Source of the DNA: Saprospiraceae bacterium
GTDB lineage: Bacteria; Bacteroidota; Bacteroidia; Chitinophagales; Saprospiraceae
NCBI GenBank assembly: GCA_041392805.1
Contig: JAWKLJ010000002.1
Location: 2,681,001 to 2,745,000 of the forward strand
Length of the DNA: 64,000 bases
Direction: 5' to 3'
In this document: positions 33,366-40,889 of the stretch, in pieces
How positions within the stretch are numbered: position 1 is the first letter of the stretch
Layout of the letters: each line of letters starts with the position of its first letter
Translations under genes and position numbers: made by a program
Notes under the pieces: model-generated
What the model was told of the DNA's origin: nothing
Database searches by the model: none
Seen by the model: the letters and a program-made list of their open reading frames with translations, nothing else

Positions 33366-33469
33366 GCTGCTAGAGCAGCCATAATAAAAAAAGGTAAACA
33401 TATTTTTCACCACCCTGAGCAGGGAATAAAAAAACCCTGCTGGATTAGCTTGCCGGCATCCAACAGGGT
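33366..33469. promoter_or_regulatory. Structured leader with three hairpins; minus-strand terminator
   Basis: GCTGCT/AGCAGC (33366-33379), CCCTG/CAGGG (33413-33424) and ACCCTG.TGGAT/ATCCA.CAGGGT (33434-33469). The GCAGGG of the second can pair with CCCTGC of the third, so the folds compete. On the minus strand the third hairpin is followed by seven T, a good terminator for an antisense transcript. It precedes the gene at 33486 by 17 nt. Confidence 0.6.
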
Positions 33470-33485
33470 ATAAAATTTAATATAT

Positions 33486-33938
33486 ATGACCTGTGAAGTC
33501 ATAACAAAAAATTGTACTTCAAAAGTACAAAAAAAGAGCGAATTATGCCCAAAAATTAGACCTTTTAAGGGTATTTCTCATTTGTCGATCGCAATTTTTG
33601 AGGAATATTACAAAACAGAGGTCAAACCACTCAAAGACCTCCTACAAAAAAAATTCTCACGACTTAAAAAGCTACGGAAAAAAAATCCTAATGACCTCAC
33701 AAAGGAAGAAATGTACTTGGAAAATGAAGTTAGCAACATGTTCCAAGCGGTCATTGCTATGGATGGACTAAAGGAAATGTACATAGATCACTATGCACAG
33801 CTTTGGCAGGAAAAAAAGCAACTAGATAATAAAAACAAGCAACTAGAGGACGAATTGAATAGGGTACGAGAATTGGCATCTAAAGCGATGGAAGGCGAAG
33901 CACTTTATTTAGATTTACTAACCTCAAAAATCGCTTAA
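33486..33938 (+). CDS. Coiled-coil protein of unknown function
   Basis: 150 residues, rich in Lys, Glu and Leu. Residues about 40-70 are a basic helix (KPLKDLLQKKFSRLKKLRKK) and about 105-140 a heptad coiled coil (QEKKQLDNKNKQLEDELNRV). Three cysteines are in the first 21 residues, with no metal motif. One nt before the RepA-like gene, so the two are surely one transcript; it may help that protein load or dimerise. No family recognised. Confidence 0.65.
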   Translation: MTCEVITKNCTSKVQKKSELCPKIRPFKGISHLSIAIFEEYYKTEVKPLKDLLQKKFSRLKKLRKKNPNDLTKEEMYLENEVSNMFQAVIAMDGLKEMYIDHYAQLWQEKKQLDNKNKQLEDELNRVRELASKAMEGEALYLDLLTSKIA

Positions 33939-33939
33939 A

Positions 33940-35145
33940 ATGGACTACATTGACCAGATTAGCAACTATTATAAAGGAAAGGAAAGCCAGGATAATGACC
34001 CGAAAATAAGAAGTATTAGCCGGAATTACCTGGAAGACCTGAAAACGATTGAGGATAATTTAAAAGAAGCATGTAAGCGGGAAATTGTCTTTGCCGATCC
34101 CGTTATCACTTATGATGGCACTCCATTTTTTAGAAAATATACGATCAATACCATTCAAGGAAAATTTGGGAGCCACAAAAGCCGCATAGCTGAATTAATG
34201 TGCTCATTGCTAATTAAAAAAAGTGATAGCGATACAGATTTTTTGGGCTTTGATCGCTTCGTAGATGATAATAGCTTGGTGTGTTTAGTTGATACCGAAC
34301 GAAATTTAAAAGACGAGCTACCAAGGGCGCTACAAGGCATAAAAACCAAAGCGGGTCACCAAGTAACCGACGAAATAAAAAACTTTCGTTATACCAGCTT
34401 AAAAAGGGTAGATAGGCCGGATAGATTAGCCGCATTGCGCCAATGGGTAGAACATTTGCGTAAATCTACCGATCAACATTTATTTGTGGTCCTGGATGTT
34501 GTAACCGATTGCGTGTCATCATTCAATAATGATCGTGAGGCACTATCTTTAGCCGACTTCCTGGGCAATATGTGCGAAGACTTCGATACTACATTTTTAT
34601 GCGTGATACATGAAAACCCTGGGCAAGATTCAAAAGCCAGGGGCCACGTAGGAACGGAGGTAACCAATAAGTCAGTAACTACTATGTCAATTGGTTTTAT
34701 GCCATTGAAGGACAACGAACCAAGCGATATAATAAGAATCCGATTTAAAAAATTTAGACACGGCCAAAGACCAGCACCAATTTTCCTAACGTTTTGCCAG
34801 GACGCTAATGGACTTATCCCTGCTTCGCCTGGCCAGGTAAAAGAATTGCTAGAAAGCAGACAAGATGAAGCGCCAATGGATGAGGTAAAAGATATGATAT
34901 TGGAACTGATCCAAGACGCGCCAATGAAGCGCAAAGAAGTAATAGAGGAATTAGTAAAACATTTTTCTTGTTCAGAACCTACGATAAATCGACGAATTAC
35001 TGAACTATACAAGGAAATTAGCAATGGAACCGAAAAGAGAATTGTAAAACGCAAAGAAGGAAAAGAGGTTGTTTTCGATACGACAGAAGGCGAAAAGATT
35101 GCAATACAGCTACCATTAATTGATGAAAAAGCACCTTGGGAATAA
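33940..35145 (+). CDS. RepA-like RecA-fold ATPase of the element
   Basis: 401 residues. The central RecA/DnaB-like ATPase domain has Walker A G-K-F-G-S-H-K-S (74-81) and Walker B FVVLDVVTD (about 182-190). A Gln/His-type sensor region CVIHENPGQDSKARGHVGTEV follows; this GHVGT/G-S-T-x-I-x-N pattern is typical of AAA_25/RepA helicases in plasmids and integrated elements. The C-terminus (about 310-380) is a winged helix (MKRKEVIEELVKHFSCSEPTINRRITELYKE). It probably unwinds the element's origin. A cruciform-forming repeat begins right after the stop (35147-35190). Confidence 0.85.
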   Translation: MDYIDQISNYYKGKESQDNDPKIRSISRNYLEDLKTIEDNLKEACKREIVFADPVITYDGTPFFRKYTINTIQGKFGSHKSRIAELMCSLLIKKSDSDTDFLGFDRFVDDNSLVCLVDTERNLKDELPRALQGIKTKAGHQVTDEIKNFRYTSLKRVDRPDRLAALRQWVEHLRKSTDQHLFVVLDVVTDCVSSFNNDREALSLADFLGNMCEDFDTTFLCVIHENPGQDSKARGHVGTEVTNKSVTTMSIGFMPLKDNEPSDIIRIRFKKFRHGQRPAPIFLTFCQDANGLIPASPGQVKELLESRQDEAPMDEVKDMILELIQDAPMKRKEVIEELVKHFSCSEPTINRRITELYKEISNGTEKRIVKRKEGKEVVFDTTEGEKIAIQLPLIDEKAPWE

Positions 35146-35146
35146 C

Positions 35147-35190
35147 GTTTATCATTATCAACCCCTATATAGGCCGCGATAATGATAAAC
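35147..35190. repeat. 13-bp inverted repeat with nested palindrome, possible origin
   Basis: Perfect arms GTTTATCATTATC / GATAATGATAAAC enclose an 18-nt loop that contains the palindrome CCTATATAGG. It starts 2 nt after the RepA-like stop. It can form a cruciform, and position after a replication gene suggests an origin or a nick site; a terminator is the alternative, though no T-run follows. The rest of 35191-35640 has a G10 tract (35255-35264) and no gene I can support. Confidence 0.55.
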
Positions 35191-35640
35191 ATTATTGATT
35201 GCCTGGAGGCATATCTTATCAAGCAACACGCGAAAAGCAGACGATAAGCGGGAAGGGGGGGGGGAATATTTCTAAAGTGTAATGAACAGCACTTGATCTT
35301 ACAATTTGGACACATTAGGACGAACCTAATATGACAATTGTTTCGAAAAACGTTCAATTTTTTGTACTTTCTGGCATTGCCCGCAGTGTGGCATTCAGGA
35401 GTATTGTTAACTAAGAAACGGGAATCCACTTGTACCCCTCGCCATCTTTTTCAACCGTTCCGATCCCAGGAAATGGCAGGTGACAAGAAAATAAGGTCAA
35501 GTTCTCCATTTTTTGAAACTCCTACCGCTATCAGAAAATGCGCTTATTGTCAGAGGAAGTCACAACTTTTGAAGAGTGTCTGTAAGATATAGTGCTAACT
35601 ATTACAACTAAATGTGTAAATCGTGGTATTGTTGGTGGAG

Positions 35641-36366
35641 TTAATATTCCTGTTTATTTTTATTTTTAATCATTAAGCTAAATTTCTGGTTCATTTCTTT
35701 ATGGTTGTATCCAAAGCTATTTAGAAAATCAACAACCATATTTTTCGGATACCAATACATTCCTTTTTCAATTATATTTTCCAATGCTTTCATTTCTTTT
35801 AGTGTAAGTACAGCCAATTTTGCTCGAAATATGTTTTCGAACTCTCCTCTTTCTTCATGACATTTTCGGCAAAGACATTTTAAAGAGTCTAATGGATATT
35901 GCCAAGGTTCATATCCATATTTGTAAAACGTATGGTGAACTTCTAATCGTTCATGGGTTCCACACTCCTCACACTTATTTTCGGCTCGTTGAAGAACTTT
36001 TTCTCGCTTTTCTTTCCAGCGATCATCACGAAGTACTTCTTTATAACTTCTTTCTTTTTTTCTTTCAAAATCATGATCCTCGATTTCATAAAATCCCCCA
36101 TTCCATGAATGACCTAATTCAAGGTAAAAACCGAATTGCTCGACTAATTCACAAAACTCGTCATACATTTCATCTCCATGATGCCCATTTAAAATATCTC
36201 CAAATCCAGCCTCTGATATTAAAACCATTTCTGATTCGTTATGGAATATTTCACCTCTTTTTCTCCACTCTTCTATTTCATAAAATGTTACGTCAGTATG
36301 CATGTCATTTTTCTGTAGCCATAAAATCAATGCTCTTTTAAGTTTTTTAAGTTCTTTCTGTTTCAT
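35641..36366 (-). CDS. HNH-type endonuclease-like protein (element cargo)
   Basis: 241 residues. Residues 128-175 form an HNH zinc-finger nuclease domain: Cys132-x2-Cys135 (KCEECG), the catalytic LEVHH (His144/His145), and Cys166-x2-Cys169 followed by HEE. The N-terminal 100 residues are acidic with many His/Trp and match nothing I know. It faces opposite to the element's backbone genes, as cargo usually does. Nuclease activity is likely; the target (phage or plasmid DNA, or a regulatory role) is not evident. Confidence 0.82.
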   Translation of the reverse strand: MKQKELKKLKRALILWLQKNDMHTDVTFYEIEEWRKRGEIFHNESEMVLISEAGFGDILNGHHGDEMYDEFCELVEQFGFYLELGHSWNGGFYEIEDHDFERKKERSYKEVLRDDRWKEKREKVLQRAENKCEECGTHERLEVHHTFYKYGYEPWQYPLDSLKCLCRKCHEERGEFENIFRAKLAVLTLKEMKALENIIEKGMYWYPKNMVVDFLNSFGYNHKEMNQKFSLMIKNKNKQEY

Positions 36367-36498
36367 TTTTATTTATTGACATCAACCATTAGATAAATAC
36401 CACTTACTACACCCACATAAGGTATACTAAGCACTCTCACTCAAAAACCTTCGCGCAAATAAAAAACCCAGAAAAACAGACTATTAAAAGAGTTCTGC

Positions 36499-36798
36499 TC
36501 AATCCTCACTTTTTTGCTGAGGTTTATTCAATTCACTAAATGCGAGTATGAGAATATATATTCCAATTAAACCTCCTCCAGTATAAAGAGCTACTTGTTT
36601 ATGGAATACGCGTTCTATGTATCGATATTCTTCCATCGTGATATCATAGCGGTCTTTATCAACTTGAGTTCCATTTTTATAAGAGCCAGGAGTCTGAGTG
36701 TAATAGTACTTCTTTTCAGCACCAAGCCACCCTACAATTACAGCAGTAAATCCGCATAACACTACACCAATGAGGAGCATTAAAAAAAAGTGCTTCAT
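36499..36798 (-). CDS. Two-helix small membrane protein (element cargo)
   Basis: 99 residues with membrane helices at about 3-25 and 70-90 and a polar loop between (YYYTQTPGSYKNGTQVDKDRYD...). No known family. On the same strand as the HNH gene, 132 nt upstream of it, so possibly one transcript. Confidence 0.6.
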   Translation of the reverse strand: MKHFFLMLLIGVVLCGFTAVIVGWLGAEKKYYYTQTPGSYKNGTQVDKDRYDITMEEYRYIERVFHKQVALYTGGGLIGIYILILAFSELNKPQQKSED

Positions 36799-37440
36799 GA
36801 TTATTAGTTTTGATTAGAAGGTTTAAGAAATCTATTTGGAGACATCTGCCTCTTATTGGCTTGTATATATTGTACTCGCGGCAAATGTAAATACTAACGA
36901 ATTATTCACTTTCAATAAGAAGCCGCTTAGCAAAGATTCGTTGCTCCCACAATGTTATGTTCTGCTCACTTACCCTATTAATGATCTTCATCAATTTTGG
37001 CTAACGCCAATATCGGATAAGTGAAACGATTAATAATATTTTTCGCATTGCTTAAACGTTTACGGGGTAACGGGGTTTAATCCCTATTGAGTGCGCCCGG
37101 GTACGTCGCTGTTCCTAATAAATATTGTCGCTATCCAATTTTTTAGGGTACGGGGGGTACTATCATCCAATTAGCGTATCAATCACTACCTACCCCCTGG
37201 GCTATCGTCTCGCTCTATCGATTGTGCCCGTACATCGATGATCCCCACTATTGTATGTTTTGGGGGTGTAATGCCTAGGCCGGGTGGTGCGGCCATGTAA
37301 ATCGCAAACTTTATCCTTTTTTACATCGCTGTCCCCCGACAATACATTTGTTGACATAAAATTTTCAAACAAGCCACTGCCTGAAACCCTTGTATTTGTT
37401 GAATACATATCTTTTTACCCCAAAGTGATTAGCGAAAGTA
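36799..37440. other. Non-coding stretch, GC-richer and structured
   Basis: 642 nt without a supportable gene. From about 37060 to 37320 the sequence is richer in G/C than the rest of the element and has repeated G-runs: CGGGGTAACGGGG (37063-37075), GTACGGGGGGTAC (37149-37161) and TTTTGGGGGTG. It also has the short inverted repeat CCG-N8-CGG near 37285. Reading frames on both strands give no convincing protein. Candidates are a structured RNA or an origin. Confidence 0.4.
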
Positions 37441-38265
37441 TTAATGGCCTTCGTCTTTTTTTTCAGTAGGAGATACTATTAAGTCCACATTGTAATGTTG
37501 AGAATCAATAAGTTCAACCTTTTGCTCATATCCTTCAAAATGTGTTCTTATTATTCTTAAAAGTTTTTGTTTCTCATTGTCTTTCCTTATCCGAACTCCA
37601 TCAATGATGAAATCAATGAAAATATCATTAGGATGATTTATGAAGAACTCTTTTTCTTTAATTTCCATCTTGGCTTCAGTAAACTTCAGAAGTTTGTAAG
37701 GTAAATCATGTTGAACACCTATAGCAATCGAACCTTTGGGTTTATATTTTCGGTCAAACATTTTAATAAGCTTTTCTCGTTCTTCTTCTGTTTTAAGTCT
37801 TAATTCTTCTCTAATAACTTCTTGCTTTTTGATCTTTCCATGAACCCTTACTCCAGAAATAAAGAAACTCAATTGATTTTCTTGTTCTTTTAATTCAAGA
37901 ATTTTTTCTACAAGTTCGGTTGGAACCTCACCAACTTTCCCATCTCCGCCAATTGTTCCCCTCTTGTAAAAGATTATTTTACTTTTATCTTCAGGTGCCC
38001 ACCAATTAACTTGCTCTCCATTCTTGCAATTTTTTAGTTCTGAATCAGCATTGGTAATAGTAAAAATAAAATCTTCTCGGGCATGCATTCGTCTTACTGC
38101 CTGCTCAAGTTCTTTTTTTTGATCCCTCAGATCGATAACTATAAGCACAAAACCTAGACCAATTAATGCGATGCCAAAAAAAGTATTGAAGAACAAAGAA
38201 AAGATTCCACCGATAATGATCAAGGTTTGAAAAAGAGGCACTGTTTGATTGGTTTTTTCAGCCAT
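37441..38265 (-). CDS. Membrane-anchored protein with duplicated beta motif (element cargo)
   Basis: 274 residues. Two N-terminal helices (about 10-28 and 29-46) form a hairpin in the membrane. The soluble part has a short coiled coil, then a unit seen twice: FFISGVRVHGKIKKQEVI near 134 and DFIIDGVRIRKDNEKQKL near 227. Each is a strand followed by G-V-R and a charged helix, which suggests an internal duplication. No catalytic motif or family recognised. Topology (2TM plus cytosolic sensor-like part) is frequent in phage-defence effectors, but that is inference only. Confidence 0.6.
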   Translation of the reverse strand: MAEKTNQTVPLFQTLIIIGGIFSLFFNTFFGIALIGLGFVLIVIDLRDQKKELEQAVRRMHAREDFIFTITNADSELKNCKNGEQVNWWAPEDKSKIIFYKRGTIGGDGKVGEVPTELVEKILELKEQENQLSFFISGVRVHGKIKKQEVIREELRLKTEEEREKLIKMFDRKYKPKGSIAIGVQHDLPYKLLKFTEAKMEIKEKEFFINHPNDIFIDFIIDGVRIRKDNEKQKLLRIIRTHFEGYEQKVELIDSQHYNVDLIVSPTEKKDEGH

Positions 38266-38398
38266 TATTTTTGTTAATTAGGGTTAGTCAATTATTACCT
38301 TACTCCAAATGCTTACGTGTTTTTTTTTAAGATGATGCAAACAAAGGGTAAGAAAGGCCTGCAATCCCTGATGTGATTAGTCGAACCAGGGCCGAAAA

Positions 38399-38448
38399 AC
38401 AGGTATGGGGGGGGCACTTCGCCCCGATCCGCGCCTGTTCCATTTTTA
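38399..38448 (-). terminator. Hairpin with minus-strand T-run
   Basis: On the minus strand AACAGG ... GGGGC gaagt GCCCC ... CCTGTT followed by TTT. It also holds a G8 tract (38407-38414). It is about 135 nt upstream of the 274-residue gene on that strand, so it could insulate or attenuate it. Confidence 0.45.
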
Positions 38449-38480
38449 AATAAGGGTTTAGACAACCAATACACATCTAA

Positions 38481-38545
38481 AAAACCTCATAAAACCTCAG
38501 ATTGAAGCACATATAAAGAAAACTCAAAACCTGACAAAACCTGAC
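38481..38545. repeat. Four 10-bp iterons in two pairs
   Basis: AAAACCTCAT, AAAACCTCAG (38481-38500) and AAAACCTGAC twice (38526-38545). Consensus AAAACCTSA; the pairs are 45 bp apart. They lie about 170 bp upstream of the ribbon-helix-helix gene. Confidence 0.7.
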
Positions 38546-38668
38546 ATTGTGATATAAAGAAATCCTTTTTTAGTATTCCGATTTGTCCAATTCTGCTTTT
38601 AGGTAGTTAAGTTCGTAAAGTTAAAAGTTTGGTTTATTCCCAGGCATTAACGAAAATAATTGTTAAAC

Positions 38669-38699
38669 TTGTTTAATTAGCTAAATTAGTTTACATTTG
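38669..38699 (+). promoter_or_regulatory. Promoter of the ribbon-helix-helix gene
   Basis: TTG (38669-38671), 20 nt, TACATTTG (38692-38699): full match to the Bacteroidota consensus, 17 nt before the ATG, which leaves a very short leader. Confidence 0.75.
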
Positions 38700-38715
38700 A
38701 ATAAAATTACTCCAT

Positions 38716-38856
38716 ATGGACGAAACCACAAAAAAAGATAAGCATCTATTAGTTGATGCTGATACTCACAACAAAGCTAAAATATTAGCAGCCCTTAAAG
38801 GGAAGACCGTCAAGGATACAATAAAGGAATTAGTCGATGATGGGCTAAAAAAGTAA
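38716..38856 (+). CDS. Ribbon-helix-helix DNA-binding protein
   Basis: 46 residues: a polar lead (MDETTKKDKH), a strand LLVDADTH, helix NKAKILAALKGK, turn, and helix TVKDTIKELVDDGLKK. This is the Arc/MetJ/ParG-like fold, with the G-K-T-V-K-D-T turn typical of plasmid antitoxins and partition regulators. It has a strong promoter and a terminator and stands alone at the right end of the element; no toxin gene follows. It may repress itself or bind the iterons upstream. Confidence 0.75.
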   Translation: MDETTKKDKHLLVDADTHNKAKILAALKGKTVKDTIKELVDDGLKK

Positions 38857-38861
38857 AAACG

Positions 38862-38884
38862 GAAAGCCTCAAAGGAGGTTTTTC
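38862..38884 (+). terminator. Terminator after the ribbon-helix-helix gene
   Basis: Short hairpin CCTC-AAAG-GAGG flanked by AAAG and TTTTT, 5 nt past the stop. Confidence 0.6.
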
Positions 38885-38984
38885 AGACAATTTGAAACAA
38901 TAGTGTACACACCTTAATTTTTCAACTTGGGTTTTTAAACCTGCCGATAAGTATAACTAATTGGTTATCAGTTGCCTAGAAACT

Positions 38985-39041
38985 AAAAAACCCCACTGGG
39001 CGTATGCACAGCGGGGCTCATCTAACTTACTGATACTAATA
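38985..39041. repeat. Right attachment repeat (attR)
   Basis: Exact second copy of the 57-bp repeat at 29872-29928. On the minus strand it reads GCCCCGCTG, loop, CAGTGGGG, TTTTTT: a rho-independent terminator. Confidence 0.9.
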
Positions 39042-39085
39042 TCTTATATAAAAAAAATTATTGTCAAACTTAAAAAATGAGGCCA
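38985..39085 (-). ncRNA. Possible small RNA ending at the attR terminator
   Basis: On the minus strand a TTTGACA box (about 39071-39065) is followed by an A/T-rich spacer, TATAAGAT-like sequence and about 60 nt that end in the terminator inside the attachment repeat. No gene on that strand reaches this point: the lipoprotein gene stops at 39410. A short independent transcript is possible; I do not recognise an RNA family. Confidence 0.3.
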
Positions 39086-39409
39086 TCAATGATTGGAGGG
39101 AGGATTAGCCTGAATATTTGAAACATGCCAGATAGCAAACAACGATTGGAAGTTAGTTCTGGGTGTTCATGTTTTTGAATTTATCCTCTGTATTGTTTTT
39201 ATCGCTTTGTAAAAGTAGAAAAATTGAAACATCCCGACAAAAAAAAAAGGCAAAATTTTATTTGGAAAATCAAATATGGCATTTATAATTCATTTGATTA
39301 ATACGTTGATTTATTTGTGTTTATGAATTCAAAAAAAAAGCAATTGTTTTTTTAAACTTCTTGAAACCTACTGAAAAACAAAGCACTACAAATATTTTGT
39401 AAATTGAGA
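39042..39409. other. AT-rich intergenic region right of the element
   Basis: 368 nt, strongly A/T-rich, with several A- and T-runs and no supportable reading frame. It includes the possible small-RNA promoter next to attR. Nothing else seen. Confidence 0.5.
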
Positions 39410-39931
39410 CTAGTCCAAAGGTTTTTCTGAAAGTGTAAGCATTAGAATGGCATCACCCTTCTGGTTTCGGTGATTTATTTTAACATAATAGCCTTCTTGC
39501 AGTTCCAGGAATTTATCTAATTCAAATTCGGCTGTTTTTTGATGAATGGCAGAAGCCCAACTATTATAGGTAATGAATTCTGGTCCCAATTGGCTAATCA
39601 TTTTTAAGAGATTTAGGCTTTCTTCCACCCAATAGGTTGCGCTCTTCTGCCTCTCAAGCATGGGAGAAGAAAATTCAAAGGCTTGTTTTAAATAATCACA
39701 GCCAGATTGTATCAATTTTAATTTGCTGCCATTTTCAAATTGTAGGGTTTCTTCTGCCTGCATATTTCCCATTTGAAAATGGTGTAAACTCACGCTAGGA
39801 AGGTCTTCCGAAAAAATTTTTTCTGGAGCACTATAAGCACAATCTATAAAAAGGTCATCAGTGGAGTCACTGCTACAACCTAGTGTGAGTAGCATTAAGG
39901 ATATGAAAAAAAGAGCCAGTCTGGATTCCAT
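39410..39931 (-). CDS. Lipoprotein of unknown function
   Basis: 173 residues. Signal peptide with lipobox L-T-L-G-C (Cys19), then a Ser/Asp-rich stretch. The body is mixed alpha/beta and ends in LMLTLSEKPLD. Two further cysteines (DCAYSAP and GCDYL) could pair. No family recognised. Monocistronic, divergent from folE across 250 nt. Confidence 0.65.
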   Translation of the reverse strand: MESRLALFFISLMLLTLGCSSDSTDDLFIDCAYSAPEKIFSEDLPSVSLHHFQMGNMQAEETLQFENGSKLKLIQSGCDYLKQAFEFSSPMLERQKSATYWVEESLNLLKMISQLGPEFITYNSWASAIHQKTAEFELDKFLELQEGYYVKINHRNQKGDAILMLTLSEKPLD

Positions 39932-40181
39932 TTGATCCGGATTTGAGTATGAAATTTGCTGATTTTTAAACCAAAATGCAATTACTACTGTTACCTAAAC
40001 TGATAATCACAATTTAAAGGATTAAAGATCAAACGCCAAAAATAGTACATTTCTTCTTTACTTAAGCTATTCAATGCCCTTAACATTATCTACACCTTTA
40101 TACTGGCTTTAATTTGATTAAGTTGCTTTTTATCAAGACAATATAAAACCAAATTCAACAAATTAACTATTCATACATACG

Positions 40182-40889
40182 ATGATTGTAGAAGAGCGAT
40201 TGAATGGCAAAACATTGCCTCATGCGACCCAAGCTGCAACCCACGATGATCCTTTTGAAATGGGTGAACAACATATGGGTACCTCCATTGACACCCCCCT
40301 CCGGCCTGATGCCTTTTCCTTGTCAGAGGAAGAAAAAATGGCTAAAATTGCTGATCATTTTGCGGAAATCATGAATGTCCTTGGTCTGGATTTGGAAGAC
40401 GATTCCTTGAGTGGGACGCCCAGGAGAGTGGCTAAAATGTTTGTGAAAGAGATTTTTTATGGACTTGATCCGGCCCAAAAGCCCAGCATTTCGCTCTTTG
40501 ATAACAAGTTCCAGTACAAACAAATGCTGGTAGAAAAGGATATATCTGTCAAGTCCTTTTGTGAGCACCATTTTTTACCTATTTATGGCAAAGCACATAT
40601 TGCTTACATCGCCAACGATAAGGTAGTGGGGTTGTCTAAATTGAATAGAGTAGTGGATTATTTCTCGCGTCGACCACAAGTGCAGGAGCGACTGACGATG
40701 CAAATTGCAGCGGAATTGAAAAAGATTTTGCGAACGGAAGATGTTGCCGTTTATTTGGAGGCTAAACACATGTGTGTGCAGGCAAGAGGTATTCAACATG
40801 ACCATTGCAGCACGGTCACGACAGCCTATAGTGGGAAATTTCTAAATGAAAATACCAAAGCAGAATTCTTACAGGCTATTCATTCTTAA
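40182..40889 (+). CDS. folE: GTP cyclohydrolase I
   Basis: 235 residues, with a longer N-terminus than E. coli FolE. It converts GTP to dihydroneopterin triphosphate for folate (and queuosine-type) pathways. Core motifs: DSLSGTPRRVAKMF, SVKSFCEHHFLPIYGKAHIAYI with the Zn ligands Cys and His, GLSKLNRVVDYFSRRPQVQERLT, and KHMCVQARGI with the second Cys ligand. The stop codon overlaps, in opposite direction, that of the AAA+ gene. Confidence 0.95.
   Translation: MIVEERLNGKTLPHATQAATHDDPFEMGEQHMGTSIDTPLRPDAFSLSEEEKMAKIADHFAEIMNVLGLDLEDDSLSGTPRRVAKMFVKEIFYGLDPAQKPSISLFDNKFQYKQMLVEKDISVKSFCEHHFLPIYGKAHIAYIANDKVVGLSKLNRVVDYFSRRPQVQERLTMQIAAELKKILRTEDVAVYLEAKHMCVQARGIQHDHCSTVTTAYSGKFLNENTKAEFLQAIHS

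Larger units (their letters stand above)
29872..39041. mobile_element. Integrated element of about 9.1 kb (integrase, RepA-like, cargo)
   Basis: Direct 57-bp repeats mark both ends, and the tyrosine integrase gene is just inside the left one. Plus-strand backbone: integrase, membrane protein, HTH proteins, coiled-coil protein, RepA-like ATPase and ribbon-helix-helix protein. Minus-strand cargo: HNH protein and two membrane proteins. No relaxase, TraG/VirD4, type IV secretion or phage structural genes are seen, so it is probably mobilised by another element or a phage. Ten-base or longer G-tracts, long non-coding stretches and A/T-rich codons set it apart from the chromosome. Confidence 0.88.

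Noticed and set aside
34473..35429. 318-codon minus-strand frame
   Set aside because: Shadow of the RepA-like gene; translation is Ser/Cys-rich without domain pattern.
35338..35592. 84-codon frame, and a short Cys-rich frame nearby, in the gap after the RepA-like gene
   Set aside because: No family resemblance, no ribosome site, and Cys pairs fall in different frames; could be a gene remnant but cannot be supported.
36836..37024. 62-codon plus-strand frame
   Set aside because: No promoter or family pattern; composition like the non-coding surroundings.
37202..37408. 68-codon minus-strand frame in the G-rich block
   Set aside because: Low-complexity Arg/Thr/Gly composition typical of chance frames in structured DNA.
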